DNA from: Alteromonas sp. KUL49 | GTDB lineage: Bacteria > Pseudomonadota > Gammaproteobacteria > Enterobacterales > Alteromonadaceae | Length of the DNA stretch: 64,000 nucleotides | Direction of reading: 5' to 3' | Assembly (NCBI RefSeq): GCF_006538345.1 | Contig: NZ_BJKL01000013.1 | Coordinates: forward strand, 45,926-109,925 | In this document: positions 1-8,936 of the stretch, one piece after another | Numbering within the stretch: the stretch's first letter is position 1 | Layout: each line of letters opens with the position of its first letter | The notes under the pieces: generated by a model | The model's database searches: none | What the model was told of the DNA's origin: nothing | What the model saw: the letters and a program-made list of their open reading frames with translations, nothing else | Position numbers and translations under genes: made by a program

Positions 1-879
1 ATCAATCACCGTTACTCCACTTTTATCGGTGTGGCTGTGATAAATATAGATATCACTTCTATCTTTGCTCTCTCCAAGATAGGTATAGAAGGTGGTGTCC
101 GTTTCTTCATAAATTAGAACGTCGTCAGACTGTGTTGTACCCAAAGTATGACGGTAAACTTGGAAGCCCAACAAAGTTTGTAGGTCTTTCTTTATGTAGA
201 AAAGAGATTGGTTGTCGTTACCCCAAAACACTTGGCCAGATGTAGTTTCAAGCACATCATCGTACATCTCACCAGTGTCAATGTTTTGTACGTAAATGGT
301 GTAGATACGGCGACTCAGCGTGTCTTGTGCGTACGCCATAAGCTTGTTGTTCTTGCTAACAGCAATACCGCCAATTGAGAAATAATCATGACCTTCAGCC
401 ATTACATTCACATCAAGGAGCACTTCATCTTCTGCATCAAGTGAAGGCTTACGAATGTAAACGGGATATTCTTTGTCGCCAGAGTAGTTTGCGTTGTACC
501 AGTAGCCGTTTTCAAAGTACGGTACTGTTGAATCGTCTTTCTCAATTCTCGCTACAAGCTCTTCGAAAAGTGCTTCACGACGCTCTTTAAGCGGTGCTAA
601 CACCGTTTCTACGTAAGTATTTTCGCTTTCTAAATGCCCAAGAATTTCTTCGTCGGTGCGTGAGTCATCTCGCATCCAATAATAGTTATCTACACGGGTA
701 TCACCGTGTGCAGTCATTTCGTAAGGGACTTTTTTCGCTACTGGGGCAACCGCAGTAGTATTAAGTACAGGAAGTGCTACGGAAGGTTCTTCCACCGCTG
801 ATACCTCTGATTCTGTCTTTTCGGGGGTACATGCCGCTAGGAACATGACGCCAGCTAGGGCTGTCCATGTAGTTTTCAT
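1..879 (-). CDS. Oligopeptidase B-like S9A serine peptidase, lipoprotein form (5' part only)
   Basis: The first 293 codons are present; the gene continues past the left edge. The protein starts with a short lipoprotein signal (LAAC lipobox, Cys about residue 17), then a low-complexity linker. It then shows the family signature HGDTRVDNYYWMRDD, which opens the N-terminal beta-propeller of oligopeptidase B (PtrB) and prolyl oligopeptidases. These enzymes cleave short peptides after Arg/Lys or Pro. The catalytic alpha/beta-hydrolase domain (Ser-Asp-His) would lie outside the window, so activity cannot be judged. The start at 879 has an AAGGA ribosome site. E. coli PtrB is cytoplasmic, so an envelope-anchored form points to periplasmic peptide use, as is common in marine Alteromonadales. 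The family is well supported; the exact specificity is not. Confidence 0.88.
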   Translation of the reverse strand, partial: MKTTWTALAGVMFLAACTPEKTESEVSAVEEPSVALPVLNTTAVAPVAKKVPYEMTAHGDTRVDNYYWMRDDSRTDEEILGHLESENTYVETVLAPLKERREALFEELVARIEKDDSTVPYFENGYWYNANYSGDKEYPVYIRKPSLDAEDEVLLDVNVMAEGHDYFSIGGIAVSKNNKLMAYAQDTLSRRIYTIYVQNIDTGEMYDDVLETTSGQVFWGNDNQSLFYIKKDLQTLLGFQVYRHTLGTTQSDDVLIYEETDTTFYTYLGESKDRSDIYIYHSHTDKSGVTVID

Positions 880-974
880 TGATATTCCTTGTTGTAATTG
901 AATTGGAACACAACCGAGTATACTCAGAAATTCATTTAGTGTTACAAGATATAGACCCCTTGTAACAATCAGTA

Positions 975-1006
975 ACAAAAAACCCCAGCGTTCGCTGGGG
1001 TTTTAG
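975..1006 (-). terminator. Rho-independent terminator after fadR
   Basis: A perfect hairpin (AACCCCAGCG, two-base loop, CGCTGGGGTT) is followed on the minus strand by a run of six T. It lies 30 bases past the fadR stop codon and before the leftward oligopeptidase gene, so it separates the two units. It is almost symmetric and could also work on the plus strand. Confidence 0.85.
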
Positions 1007-1036
1007 AAATAGTGGTGAATGACGATGACTTTTATA

Positions 1037-1747
1037 TCAATCGACAATATCATTCGGCATGTTGTCTCGCACTTGCTGCCATACTTTACCACTTTCGATA
1101 CCATAGTTACGTACGATTAGCGGCACCGCGTCGTAATTGCCATCTTGCGCAGCAGAAAGCAACTCTTCGTAATACGCTAGAGCAACATCTCTCGCTGCTT
1201 TATGAGAGAAGAAATATCCACCAATGCGAGAGTAAAGACCTCTAAAACCATTCATCATTAGCACAAACACATTATTGTTCGAGGCAAGCGCTAGGTCGTG
1301 ACTCAACTGGTAATCAAATTGTGCGAAGGCTAAACCGTCTTCTTCAACTGTTTTATAGCGAGCGATGATGTCGGCTGATGCTTGTGGGTTATGTCTGATG
1401 GCGCCGCGAATAAAAACCGCACTTAGATTGGTTCTTGCAGCTAATAGATTATCGACGAGCTCAGGGATACCCTCTTGGTCTAATCTGGCGAGGGTTTCAA
1501 GAATGTTAAGGCCGCAGGTTTCCCAAAAGTTATTCACCTTTGTAGGTTTGCCATGTTGGATAGTCAGCCAGCCGTCTCGGGCCAGTCGTTGAAGCACTTC
1601 TCTTAAGGTAGTACGGGTAACACCAATGAGCTCAGACAACTCACGCTCTGCAGGCAAAATTGTGCCTGGAGGAAAACGTCCACTCCAAATCGATTCAACA
1701 ATATATTCTTCGGCGAACCCTGCTGGGCTCTGAGCCTTGTAAATCAT
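1037..1747 (-). CDS. fadR: Fatty-acid-responsive transcription factor FadR
   Basis: A GntR-family regulator of 236 residues. The winged-helix N-terminus is nearly the same as E. coli FadR ([37 protein letters not shown]), followed by the all-helical acyl-CoA-binding domain. FadR represses fatty-acid degradation genes and activates fabA/fabB until long-chain acyl-CoA binds it. The reading frame extends 11 codons upstream, but the start at 1747 ([10 protein letters not shown]) matches the family start exactly, so it is preferred. The gene is divergent from nhaB, as in E. coli, but the gap here is much larger. A FadR-like operator lies 32-48 bases upstream, suggesting autoregulation, and a strong terminator follows the gene. 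Confidence 0.97.
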   Translation of the reverse strand: MIYKAQSPAGFAEEYIVESIWSGRFPPGTILPAERELSELIGVTRTTLREVLQRLARDGWLTIQHGKPTKVNNFWETCGLNILETLARLDQEGIPELVDNLLAARTNLSAVFIRGAIRHNPQASADIIARYKTVEEDGLAFAQFDYQLSHDLALASNNNVFVLMMNGFRGLYSRIGGYFFSHKAARDVALAYYEELLSAAQDGNYDAVPLIVRNYGIESGKVWQQVRDNMPNDIVD

Positions 1748-1778
1748 ACTTTCTCGCCTGCACATATTTTTATTGTTC

Positions 1779-1795
1779 AACTGATTGTACCAGAT
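1779..1795. promoter_or_regulatory. Predicted FadR operator before fadR (autoregulation)
   Basis: On the minus strand the 17-mer reads ATCTGGTACAATCAGTT. By eye it agrees at 14 of 17 positions with the palindromic FadR site known from E. coli fadBA (ATCTGGTACGACCAGAT), including the whole left half. It lies 32-48 bases before the chosen fadR start. The match is seen directly; function is inferred. Confidence 0.6.
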
Positions 1796-1865
1796 GCATC
1801 AGCTAGCACAATCAAAACTATCCTTCATCGACAAATGATACTGAACACATCAGATGAGATAGTAG

Positions 1866-2132
1866 CAGGGCACAGTTTACGCAGGTTCAGCGTCGTTTCC
1901 AACGTGTAATTCGTCACCAATGTACATCAGCAGCACTGGCTCTGAAATTCAAGTGGGGTTAATCATTTTCTCAGGTAATGAGGGAGCACCCTTCCGCTCG
2001 GATACCAGTGCATATGACAACTTTTCAATAACGTTTAATACCATAGAAGCTTCAGCTCCTATGAGCGTAAGCCTTGTGTGCTTAAGTCTCGTTGGAATCG
2101 ACCTTTTACGTCGACGCAAAGAAAGTCCCTAG
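1866..2132 (+). pseudogene. Remnant of a secreted protein with a PEP-CTERM-like sorting tail
   Basis: The frame is open from 1866 (stop at 1863) to a stop at 2132, with a possible ATG at 1920 but no convincing ribosome site. The C-terminus has the tripartite layout of CTERM sorting signals: a short motif (ASAP in place of xPEP), a hydrophobic segment (MSVSLVCLSLVGIDLL) and a basic end (RRRKESP). The stretch before it (SAYDNFSITFN) resembles the last beta-strand of many PEP-CTERM proteins. No signal peptide or full N-terminal domain is in frame, so this is probably the 3' end of a decayed or deleted gene between fadR and nhaB. It could also be a chance frame. Confidence 0.35.
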
Positions 2133-2167
2133 AAAATATCTAGTAGATTAGTCGCATGTTTCCCAAG

Positions 2168-2213
2168 CTAACAAAGTGTGGTTTCGCTACTCAGCACCGC
2201 CAGGCTTTGTTAG
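2168..2213. repeat. Imperfect inverted repeat with 14-nt arms
   Basis: CTAACAAAGTGTGG (2168-2181) and CCAGGCTTTGTTAG (2200-2213) pair at 12 of 14 positions, with two adjacent mismatches inside the arm and an 18-nt loop. It lies 35 bases after the stop of the CTERM-like remnant. The layout recalls an integron attC site, but the end boxes do not fit the RYYYAAC/GTTRRRY rule and there is no T tract for a terminator. Origin uncertain. Confidence 0.4.
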
Positions 2214-2576
2214 TTGTCTAAATACAGCAGAATTCACTACACTCTTCAATGATTTCCACTTGATACTTTTTCCAGAAAAATCAGCAAATAACCACAAAAA
2301 AAGCAGGTGAAATGGATAAAAATAACGCATTGCTATGTTCGGTATTACATTAGTCAATAAAACAAGCCATAACACGTGTTAAAACCCTCATTGAGAGCGG
2401 TGAATTCCTTCCTCAACACACCAAATTCGTGTACATTTGATGTCGGACTATAAAGACAGCAGCAAATTTACATTGATATCGATAGCCTGGCGTCGAACAA
2501 AGCTAAATTATGTGTGCAATAACCGAAGATAAAGTTCGCTTCCAAGCGACCTTGTTGCAAAAAGGAATAGGAACCC
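2214..2576. other. Non-coding region before nhaB
   Basis: No convincing gene is seen in these 363 bases. The only longer open frame (minus strand, 2187-2375) has no ribosome site and no recognisable protein. The region presumably holds the nhaB promoter; I could not identify clear -35/-10 boxes. An AGGA-type ribosome site precedes the nhaB start. Confidence 0.5.
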
Positions 2577-4157
2577 ATGCAAACCTCGATGATCGGAGCG
2601 GTCTATAAGAACTTTCTGGGACATGCGCCCGATTGGTACAAAAAGACCATCATTGCTTTTCTACTCATCAATCCCCTCTTATTTCAAGTAGACCCTTACA
2701 TTGCAGGCTGGACACTTGTTATTCAATTTATCTTCACGTTAGCGATGGCGCTAAAGTGCTATCCACTTCAGCCAGGCGGTTTGTTGCTCATTGAGGCAAT
2801 GTTTATTGGCATGACCACACCAGGTCACATGATGCATGAGATTGAAGTTAACCTCGAAGTGGTGCTACTTCTTGTATTTATGGTCGCAGGTATATTCTTC
2901 ATGAAAGACCTATTGATGTATCTTTTCACTAAACTAGTGATAAAGGTACAGAACAAGTTGGTCTTGTCACTCTCGTTTATTTTTGCCTCCGCGTTCTTAT
3001 CAGCCTTCCTCGACGCCCTCACCGTTGTTGCGGTAATCATTAGTGTAGGCCTTGGGTTTTACTCGATTTATCACAAAGTAGCCTCTGGTAAGGAATTCCA
3101 TTCAGACCATGACCATACTAGCGACACAGCAGTAGAAGATCGTCAAAGTGACCTTGAAAATTTCAGAGCATTTCTAAGAAACCTGATGATGCACTCCGCT
3201 GTAGGTACCGCTCTTGGTGGTGTAATGACAATGGTGGGAGAACCACAAAACCTAATTATTGCTGATAAAGCAGGGTGGAGCTTCGTAGAATTCTTTATCC
3301 GTATGGCGCCAGTGACACTACCAGTGTTCGTTTTCGGCTTAATGACCACAGTCGTGTTAGAAAAAGCCAAACTCTTTAGCTACGGTGCCCAACTACCTGA
3401 AACCGTAAGAAACATCCTAGAAGACTACAACAACCACATGGATAAAGGCCGTAGTAAGCGCGACACAGCAAAACTTCTAGTGCAGGCACTCATTGGTGTG
3501 TGGCTAGTAGTTGGTCTTGCTACACACATGGCATCGGTTGGACTTATCGGTTTGTCTGTTATTGTATTAGCAACATCGACCAGTGGCGTTATCGAAGAAC
3601 ATGCCATCGGTAAAGCCTTTGAAGAGGCACTTCCCTTCACTGCGCTTCTGTGTGTATTTTTTGGTGTGGTAGCTGTAATTATCGACCAAGGCTTGTTCCA
3701 ACCAGTTATTCACTGGGTGCTTTCTTTCGAAGGCGAGACGCAAATGGTGATGTTCTATTTGGCCAATGGTGTACTCTCTATGGTGAGCGATAATGTGTTT
3801 GTAGGTTCAGTTTATATCACTGAAGTGACATCAGCCTTAGAGGCAGGTCAAATTACTCGTGACCAATATGACATGCTAGCAGTGGCTATTAACACAGGTA
3901 CTAATCTACCTAGTGTTGCAACGCCAAACGGTCAAGCAGCCTTCTTGTTCCTGCTTACGTCTGCCATTGCACCACTACTGCGTTTGTCATACGGCCGTAT
4001 GGTGTACATGGCCTTGCCTTATACAGTAGTACTAACCATCGTGGGTTTGGCGGCAACGTATCTTGTACTTGGTGATGCAACGCAGATGCTTTATGACATG
4101 CACTTGATTGAACACCACTCTGCAGCTGAAGCTGCCAGTGGTAGTGCAAGTCACTAA
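2577..4157 (+). CDS. nhaB: Na+/H+ antiporter NhaB
   Basis: A 526-residue polytopic inner-membrane protein that follows E. coli NhaB through most of its length, for example [11 protein letters not shown] near the N-terminus, then [14 protein letters not shown] and [18 protein letters not shown]. NhaB exchanges about 3 Na+ for 2 H+ across each side of the inner membrane and helps keep sodium low and pH stable, a clear need in seawater. It has about twelve hydrophobic segments and a charged, His/Asp-rich loop near residues 165-185 (HSDHDHTSD). The order fadR | nhaB-dsbB is the same as in enterobacteria. dsbB begins within a few bases, so the two are probably co-transcribed. Confidence 0.97.
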   Translation: MQTSMIGAVYKNFLGHAPDWYKKTIIAFLLINPLLFQVDPYIAGWTLVIQFIFTLAMALKCYPLQPGGLLLIEAMFIGMTTPGHMMHEIEVNLEVVLLLVFMVAGIFFMKDLLMYLFTKLVIKVQNKLVLSLSFIFASAFLSAFLDALTVVAVIISVGLGFYSIYHKVASGKEFHSDHDHTSDTAVEDRQSDLENFRAFLRNLMMHSAVGTALGGVMTMVGEPQNLIIADKAGWSFVEFFIRMAPVTLPVFVFGLMTTVVLEKAKLFSYGAQLPETVRNILEDYNNHMDKGRSKRDTAKLLVQALIGVWLVVGLATHMASVGLIGLSVIVLATSTSGVIEEHAIGKAFEEALPFTALLCVFFGVVAVIIDQGLFQPVIHWVLSFEGETQMVMFYLANGVLSMVSDNVFVGSVYITEVTSALEAGQITRDQYDMLAVAINTGTNLPSVATPNGQAAFLFLLTSAIAPLLRLSYGRMVYMALPYTVVLTIVGLAATYLVLGDATQMLYDMHLIEHHSAAEAASGSASH

Positions 4158-4169
4158 GGCAGTTTGTTG

Positions 4170-4697
4170 ATGAGTAATGTAGTCACTCGCATTAGCACAT
4201 GGGCAGAGCACAAATCTTCTTGGTTTGTGCTTTTTGCCACCGCATTAGGGTTGGAAATAGCAGCACTTTACTTTCAATACGGGCTTGGCCTAAAACCCTG
4301 TATTATGTGTATTTATCAGCGTACTGCTATGTATGGGGTGGTTGCTGCTGGAGCTATTGTCCTTATTAAAAATAACAGCTTTACAAGATTGATAGGCTTT
4401 GCGGGCTGGGCAGTCTCATCGGGCTGGGGATTCATCATTGCGCGAGAGCACGTTGATATTCTCACTGCCGCTAATCCATTTTTTGCAACCTGCGAATTTG
4501 TTCCTAACTTTCCCTCTTGGTTCGCAATACACGAATGGCTTCCAGCGGTATTTGCCGCTGAAGGCGACTGTTTAGAAGACTCGTGGAAATTCCTCGATAT
4601 GGGTATGGCACAATGGATGTACTACATTTTTGCAGCGTATTTTGCGGTATTTGTCGTGGTATTTATTTGCCGTTTACTCGATAAGAAACCCTTTTGA
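4170..4697 (+). CDS. dsbB: Disulfide bond formation protein DsbB
   Basis: A four-helix inner-membrane quinone reductase of about 175 residues that reoxidises DsbA. The first redox pair is the CIMC motif in the first periplasmic loop (KPCIMCIYQR). The second pair is a Cys in ATCEFVPNF and one in AEGDCLED in the second periplasmic loop. All four working cysteines are present. The open frame could begin at a TTG six bases earlier (4164); the ATG at 4170 is preferred, though the AAGG element upstream fits either. The gene follows nhaB by 12 bases, and its TGA overlaps the start of the next gene. Confidence 0.95.
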   Translation: MSNVVTRISTWAEHKSSWFVLFATALGLEIAALYFQYGLGLKPCIMCIYQRTAMYGVVAAGAIVLIKNNSFTRLIGFAGWAVSSGWGFIIAREHVDILTAANPFFATCEFVPNFPSWFAIHEWLPAVFAAEGDCLEDSWKFLDMGMAQWMYYIFAAYFAVFVVVFICRLLDKKPF

Positions 4698-5245
4698 TAG
4701 ACTTATCCACGCTTCCGTCCCGTCTTCCTCCTATACAGACCACCGAAGGGCCTGTAACGGTCCAGCGCATCGCGCTCAAGCACCTTGATGCGCTATGTGA
4801 GGCTGGACAACAGTCTTCACACCATGTGAAGCCTTGGCTTGGCGCTGGCCTTTGCCCAGTGACGCCAGCAGCGACAAAACAATGTATCCAAGCACTCGAA
4901 CAAGCGAGAGAGTCAGGCTACGGGCTGACTTATCTTTTAATACATAACGACCGCTGTTTGGGGATGGGGATCATCAACTACATACATCCAGTGCACCGAT
5001 GTGCAAATTTGGGTTATTGGTTGCGTCCTGATGCCTGTGGCAAAGGGTTGGCAAGTGCAATATGTGAAACATTAAAGAAGCTCGCGTTTGACCAAATGGG
5101 CCTACATCGACTTGAGTGCTTTATCGAACCCAACAACAAAGCGAGCTTAAGGGTTACAGAGCGTATCGGTGGAGTTAAGGAAGGCTATTGTAAAAAGCGC
5201 ATCTTTGGAAGAGACGCGCTTTTGTACAGTATTGTTAGCAAGTAG
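4694..5245 (+). CDS. GNAT acetyltransferase, RimJ/RimL type
   Basis: A 183-residue Gcn5-related N-acetyltransferase. It shows the RimJ/RimL pattern: GYWLRPDACGKGLASA is the acetyl-CoA-binding loop (R/QxxGxA-like), followed by LHRLECFIEPNNKASLRVTERIG and a C-terminal strand. Such enzymes acetylate the N-terminal amine of ribosomal proteins L7/L12 or S5, or other small substrates; the substrate cannot be told here. The start is a TTG overlapping the dsbB stop by four bases (TTGA). No ATG lies near the expected N-terminus, so translation is probably coupled to dsbB. Confidence 0.88.
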   Translation: MIDLSTLPSRLPPIQTTEGPVTVQRIALKHLDALCEAGQQSSHHVKPWLGAGLCPVTPAATKQCIQALEQARESGYGLTYLLIHNDRCLGMGIINYIHPVHRCANLGYWLRPDACGKGLASAICETLKKLAFDQMGLHRLECFIEPNNKASLRVTERIGGVKEGYCKKRIFGRDALLYSIVSK

Positions 5246-5262
5246 AGGCTAATGCCCTCTGC

Positions 5263-5757
5263 CTAATCTAGATCTTCTAGCGGCCAAACTGCAATGTAAT
5301 CTTCAAATTTGTCGATATCTACATCGCAATCAAACACTGTCTTACCTCTAACCGACATACCTTGCTGATGCATCTTCGTTTTTTTACCTTTGTTGAGCAA
5401 TGGATGCCAGCTGGGAAGCCCCCTCCCCTCATATAATCGGCGATAACTACAACTCGGTGGCATGAAGAAAATGTCTTTTAAGTTGTCTTTAGTAAGTTTT
5501 ACACACTCGGGAACAAGTTTTGTGCGTTCGCTATACTTAGTGCACTGACATGTTTTAGTGTTAAGCAACGAGCATACGATATTGGTGTAATGAATATTTT
5601 CATCTGGTGCCAAGTGATCTGTGAAGGTTTGCTCTTCCACGTTTTCATCATCAATAAATTTGTGTAAGCAGCATTTCGCACAACCATCACAAATTCCTTC
5701 CCACTCAGACTCTGTCATTTTGTCTAGGGTTTTGGTTTCCCAGTACGCATCTGTCAT
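5263..5757 (-). CDS. ycgN: YcgN family cysteine-cluster protein
   Basis: A protein of 164 residues of the YcgN (UPF0260) family. It is defined by conserved cysteines that probably hold a metal: CDGCAKCC near residues 23-30, a Cys in IVCSLL, CQC near residue 70, and further cysteines (PEC, PSC). The biochemical role of the family is unknown. Its start overlaps the stop of the preceding fumarylacetoacetase-family gene by four bases (ATGA). The pairing ycgM-ycgN is also found in E. coli, so the two likely form one transcription unit with the upstream genes. Confidence 0.92.
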   Translation of the reverse strand: MTDAYWETKTLDKMTESEWEGICDGCAKCCLHKFIDDENVEEQTFTDHLAPDENIHYTNIVCSLLNTKTCQCTKYSERTKLVPECVKLTKDNLKDIFFMPPSCSYRRLYEGRGLPSWHPLLNKGKKTKMHQQGMSVRGKTVFDCDVDIDKFEDYIAVWPLEDLD

Positions 5758-6422
5758 TCTTTAATCACCGAAGTCGAAAGAGTCATAAAATCCACAAGGC
5801 TAGCGTCAATATGATCACCTACACATAAGGGGCCCACTCCCTTAGGCGTGCCCGTGAGGACAACATCCCCAGGAAGCAAAGTAAATGCTCGTGACATTAC
5901 ACAAAGCATATCAACAATATTCGTCAGCATTAATGCAGTATGGCCTGTTTGGCGTCGTTCGCCATTTATGTCCAACCAAAAGTGTAAATCTTGAAGGTCA
6001 GAAAATTGCTCAATAGGTACAAAATTCGACACTGGACAACTATCGTCGAAAGCCTTGGCACGTTCCCAAGGTTGACCTTTTTCTTTAAGCGATTGTTGTA
6101 CATCTCTCAGTGTTAAATCGAGTCCTAGCCCTACCCCCCAAATTGCTGCTAATACATCATTTGAAGACGCATTAGTTAGCTTGCTTTTGAGTAATAGCGC
6201 GATCTCTAGCTCGTTATGACACTCACCTTGATGTTGAGGGATGGGAAACGGCGAAGAAAAATCACAGAACGCCGTTTTTGGTTTCATGAACAATAGAGGG
6301 CTGGTGGGTACAGCATTGCCCAATTCATTGATATGGTCCATGTAATTACGACCAATACAAACCGCCTTGCCAACCTCTAAATCTATGACGTTGCCAGATA
6401 TATCTTTGTGAAGATAGGTCAT
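5754..6422 (-). CDS. ycgM: Fumarylacetoacetate hydrolase family protein (YcgM-like)
   Basis: A 222-residue FAH-fold protein with the metal-binding acidic residues of the family (HNELEIALLL, GLGLDLTLRD) and the closing motif VVLTGTPKGVGPL. Members are acylpyruvases, oxaloacetate decarboxylases or isomerases of 2-oxo acids. The E. coli homologue is next to ycgN, as here. The upstream transglycosylase gene ends one base before this start, so all genes from rnd to ycgN may be read together. The exact substrate is not visible in the sequence. Confidence 0.9.
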   Translation of the reverse strand: MTYLHKDISGNVIDLEVGKAVCIGRNYMDHINELGNAVPTSPLLFMKPKTAFCDFSSPFPIPQHQGECHNELEIALLLKSKLTNASSNDVLAAIWGVGLGLDLTLRDVQQSLKEKGQPWERAKAFDDSCPVSNFVPIEQFSDLQDLHFWLDINGERRQTGHTALMLTNIVDMLCVMSRAFTLLPGDVVLTGTPKGVGPLCVGDHIDASLVDFMTLSTSVIKE

Positions 6423-6423
6423 A

Positions 6424-7407
6424 TCAAAACCCCTTTTTTATTCTGTCTGACAAGTATCCCACCGATACACCGAAATACTGTGAACGATTCCATTTCATTA
6501 ATGTATGAAAATTCTGATACACAAGATAAATACGCCCCTTGTCACCATCAGGCATGATCAAGGATGCATTGATATCGTTAGTCGGTAGTGGTGCGCCGTT
6601 GTAACGAGTAACCCCTTGTGCATGCCAATGCGCTAGGGGTTTAAACAATGTACTAGAGAGCCCAAATGCCTCGACAGATTGAGTGAGTTTGACTTGACGC
6701 CCCCAAGTAATGTCGTCGCTCCAGCCCTCTGACGACAAATAATTAGCAATAGATGCAAATACGTCAGCAGGTGTTCCCCAGATATCCTTTTTACCGTCCC
6801 CATTATAATCAACGGCATACTGAAGAAAGGATACTGGCATAAACTGACTCTGTCCCATAGCACCAGCCCATGATCCTTTGAACGTATCAACGCTCGCATG
6901 GCCTTCAGACAATATGGTTAATGCGGCAAAAAAATTACGTTTAAACAGTGTTTCGCGACGCCCTTCATAGGCTAATGACGCCAGTGCCGATAGTACATCA
7001 TAGTTCCCTTGAATACGGCCGAAATTAGATTCATTGCCCCACAGTGCGACAATAAAGCGCGGTTGCACTCCATACTTAGCACCGATTTCATCTAGCAATA
7101 CTTTGTGCTCATTGAGCTTTTCTACCGCTTGCTGCACCTTCCAGTCAGGTACTCGACTAGCTAAATAAGAATCTAGTGTAATTTTTCGTTCAGGTTGATT
7201 TCTATCTGAGCGGATAACAGTAGCTCTAAACTCGATATTCTCGAGAGTGCGCTCTATAAAGCTAGCGTCGAAACCTTGTTCAACAGCTTCCGCTTTCAAT
7301 TTTGCGACGTACTGTGAAAACCCTTCTTCTGTTTTTTCCTCACCTGCGGCATCAGGTAAGAAAAACAAGCCAGAAAGAAATGCGAGGGCGGTAAACCACT
7401 TAGTCAT
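6424..7407 (-). CDS. Lytic murein transglycosylase, MltB family
   Basis: A 327-residue periplasmic protein with an N-terminal signal (hydrophobic residues 5-20, ending AAG). It has an SLT_2/MltB catalytic domain: the Glu in [10 protein letters not shown] (about residue 126) is the expected acid, supported by [14 protein letters not shown]. Such enzymes cleave the MurNAc-GlcNAc bond in peptidoglycan with formation of a 1,6-anhydro end. The protein has no lipobox and no C-terminal peptidoglycan-binding domain, so it resembles soluble MltB-like proteins rather than E. coli MltB. It overlaps the ycgL stop by four bases. Confidence 0.92.
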   Translation of the reverse strand: MTKWFTALAFLSGLFFLPDAAGEEKTEEGFSQYVAKLKAEAVEQGFDASFIERTLENIEFRATVIRSDRNQPERKITLDSYLASRVPDWKVQQAVEKLNEHKVLLDEIGAKYGVQPRFIVALWGNESNFGRIQGNYDVLSALASLAYEGRRETLFKRNFFAALTILSEGHASVDTFKGSWAGAMGQSQFMPVSFLQYAVDYNGDGKKDIWGTPADVFASIANYLSSEGWSDDITWGRQVKLTQSVEAFGLSSTLFKPLAHWHAQGVTRYNGAPLPTNDINASLIMPDGDKGRIYLVYQNFHTLMKWNRSQYFGVSVGYLSDRIKKGF

Positions 7408-7706
7408 AGCTTGATTTCTTTGTCTGCTCGAGGAGGAAGGCCTTTGCTGACCCGGTGCTCTAAAAGAAGGTCATCTTCTTTGGGAGGCATCTGCAAATAA
7501 AAACCAGGCTCTTCCAATGCCGCAACGAGTTTCTCTTTACTTACACCCGCCAGTGATTCTCGTTTTTCCAATGCAATAAGAGTCACCAATTCTGGCGTAC
7601 CAAACTGCTTCATAAGCGCTTCGGGCACTGAATCAAACTGGTCTTTTTTAGGAAGATAAAGATACATTCCTGCTTTTTTTCGCGTTTTGTATACTGCACA
7701 AATCAT
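7404..7706 (-). CDS. ycgL: YcgL family protein
   Basis: A small 100-residue protein matching the YcgL family: [20 protein letters not shown] at the start and [15 protein letters not shown] near the end. The function is unknown. It overlaps rnd upstream by four bases and the transglycosylase downstream by four bases, so it is translated as part of the rnd-ycgL-mltB-ycgMN unit. Confidence 0.93.
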   Translation of the reverse strand: MICAVYKTRKKAGMYLYLPKKDQFDSVPEALMKQFGTPELVTLIALEKRESLAGVSKEKLVAALEEPGFYLQMPPKEDDLLLEHRVSKGLPPRADKEIKL

Positions 7707-8878
7707 ACTGATTCTCTCGATTCTATAACTGGGAACGGGCCCAAAATTCGCTCCACCTCATTCACGAAAAGTGGCGCTCTCCAACCGACTAATACGTCAG
7801 GCATCAATCTTTGAACACGGCACTCGTCCCACTGGAACCAATACCACTTTAACAATTGATTTAGTTGCTTTTTAGAGGCTATCACTTCAAGGCTTACATC
7901 CTGTTGTTGAGCGATATTCGTCGCAACGTCCTTAAGTGCCGCTAAGATTTTTTTGTAATTGGGCACATCAATAAGGCGTCTTACCTGAGGTAGCCGCAAG
8001 TGGGCTGGTGTTGCCTCGAAGCGTTGTCGCCCCTCTTCAACCAGAGTCACAATGGTGTCACCGTATCGGCGCATGGTTTGTGGAGGTATACCATGAACTC
8101 GCGATAACCCAGACTTACTAGAAGGTAACCTGATTGCTACATCAAACAAGTGGGATTCTTTAAACACAAAGTTAAGGGCAAGATCTTTTTCTCTCGCTTT
8201 CGCCAGACGCCATCCAGCCAAGGCTTGTAACACAGTGAGTTGCTCACTGGACAAACGCCAGTTATTTTTAATCTGTAGGAAAGCGAAGTCTTCTGGCATC
8301 TTTGCTCGCTTTTTATCTGCCAGTAGCGCAATTTCTTGGTAAACCCAATCGAGCTTACCTTTCTCTCGAATACGTTGATTTAAAATGTCGTAACAAGGAA
8401 GAAGATAAAGCACATCATTTGCAGCATATTCCAATTGCGCCTCACGCAATGGGCGTGCGAGCCAGTCTGTTCGTGACTCGCCTTTATCCAGTGTCTTGTC
8501 ACAGAGTGTCTCTACCAACTTGGCATAACCTAACGTAGGCCCCATGCCAAGTACGCTAGCGGCAAATTGCGTATCAAACACGGGCGTTGGTACGGTATCA
8601 AATGCACTTAAAAAGGTCTCCAAATCCTCTGAACAAGCATGCAGTACCTTGATAACATTAGGGTTTTCAAGCAAATTTATGAACGGCATTACATTGGTAA
8701 TGCTGAGGGGGTCGATGAGGACGAGTTGCTCGCCATCGTACAGTTGTATTAAGCCTAAATGCGGTGACAACGTGCGCGTGCGCACGAACTCGGTATCGAG
8801 AGCAATGGCATTTTTTCCGCTTGCTGTTTTACACACATTCGCAAGCTGATCGTTAGTGGTTACCAGTTGATATTGCAT
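7703..8878 (-). CDS. rnd: Ribonuclease D
   Basis: A 391-residue DEDD exonuclease that trims the 3' end of tRNA precursors. The N-terminal domain carries ExoI (ALDTEFVR), ExoII (LHACSEDLE) and ExoIII ([11 protein letters not shown], with the Tyr and Asp of the DEDDy class). One or two HRDC domains follow (from about residue 205). Length and motifs match E. coli RNase D. In E. coli rnd also lies next to fadD, and the same order is kept here with a terminator between them. The gene heads the run rnd-ycgL-mltB-ycgM-ycgN. Confidence 0.97.
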   Translation of the reverse strand: MQYQLVTTNDQLANVCKTASGKNAIALDTEFVRTRTLSPHLGLIQLYDGEQLVLIDPLSITNVMPFINLLENPNVIKVLHACSEDLETFLSAFDTVPTPVFDTQFAASVLGMGPTLGYAKLVETLCDKTLDKGESRTDWLARPLREAQLEYAANDVLYLLPCYDILNQRIREKGKLDWVYQEIALLADKKRAKMPEDFAFLQIKNNWRLSSEQLTVLQALAGWRLAKAREKDLALNFVFKESHLFDVAIRLPSSKSGLSRVHGIPPQTMRRYGDTIVTLVEEGRQRFEATPAHLRLPQVRRLIDVPNYKKILAALKDVATNIAQQQDVSLEVIASKKQLNQLLKWYWFQWDECRVQRLMPDVLVGWRAPLFVNEVERILGPFPVIESRESV

Positions 8879-8885
8879 AATAATT

Positions 8886-8912
8886 AAAAAGCCGGCGTAA
8901 TGCCGGCTTTGC
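8886..8912 (-). terminator. Terminator after fadD
   Basis: AGCCGGC and GCCGGCT arms with a short loop (GTAAT) are followed on the minus strand by five T. It lies between the fadD stop and the rnd start, so rnd needs its own promoter or read-through. Confidence 0.85.
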
Positions 8913-8936
8913 TAAGATCCTTGTACGTGTTACACG

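Noticed and set aside
2168..2213. Integron attC site
   Set aside because: Arms and layout are suggestive, but the outer boxes do not fit the RYYYAAC/GTTRRRY rule and the site is short. Listed only as an inverted repeat.
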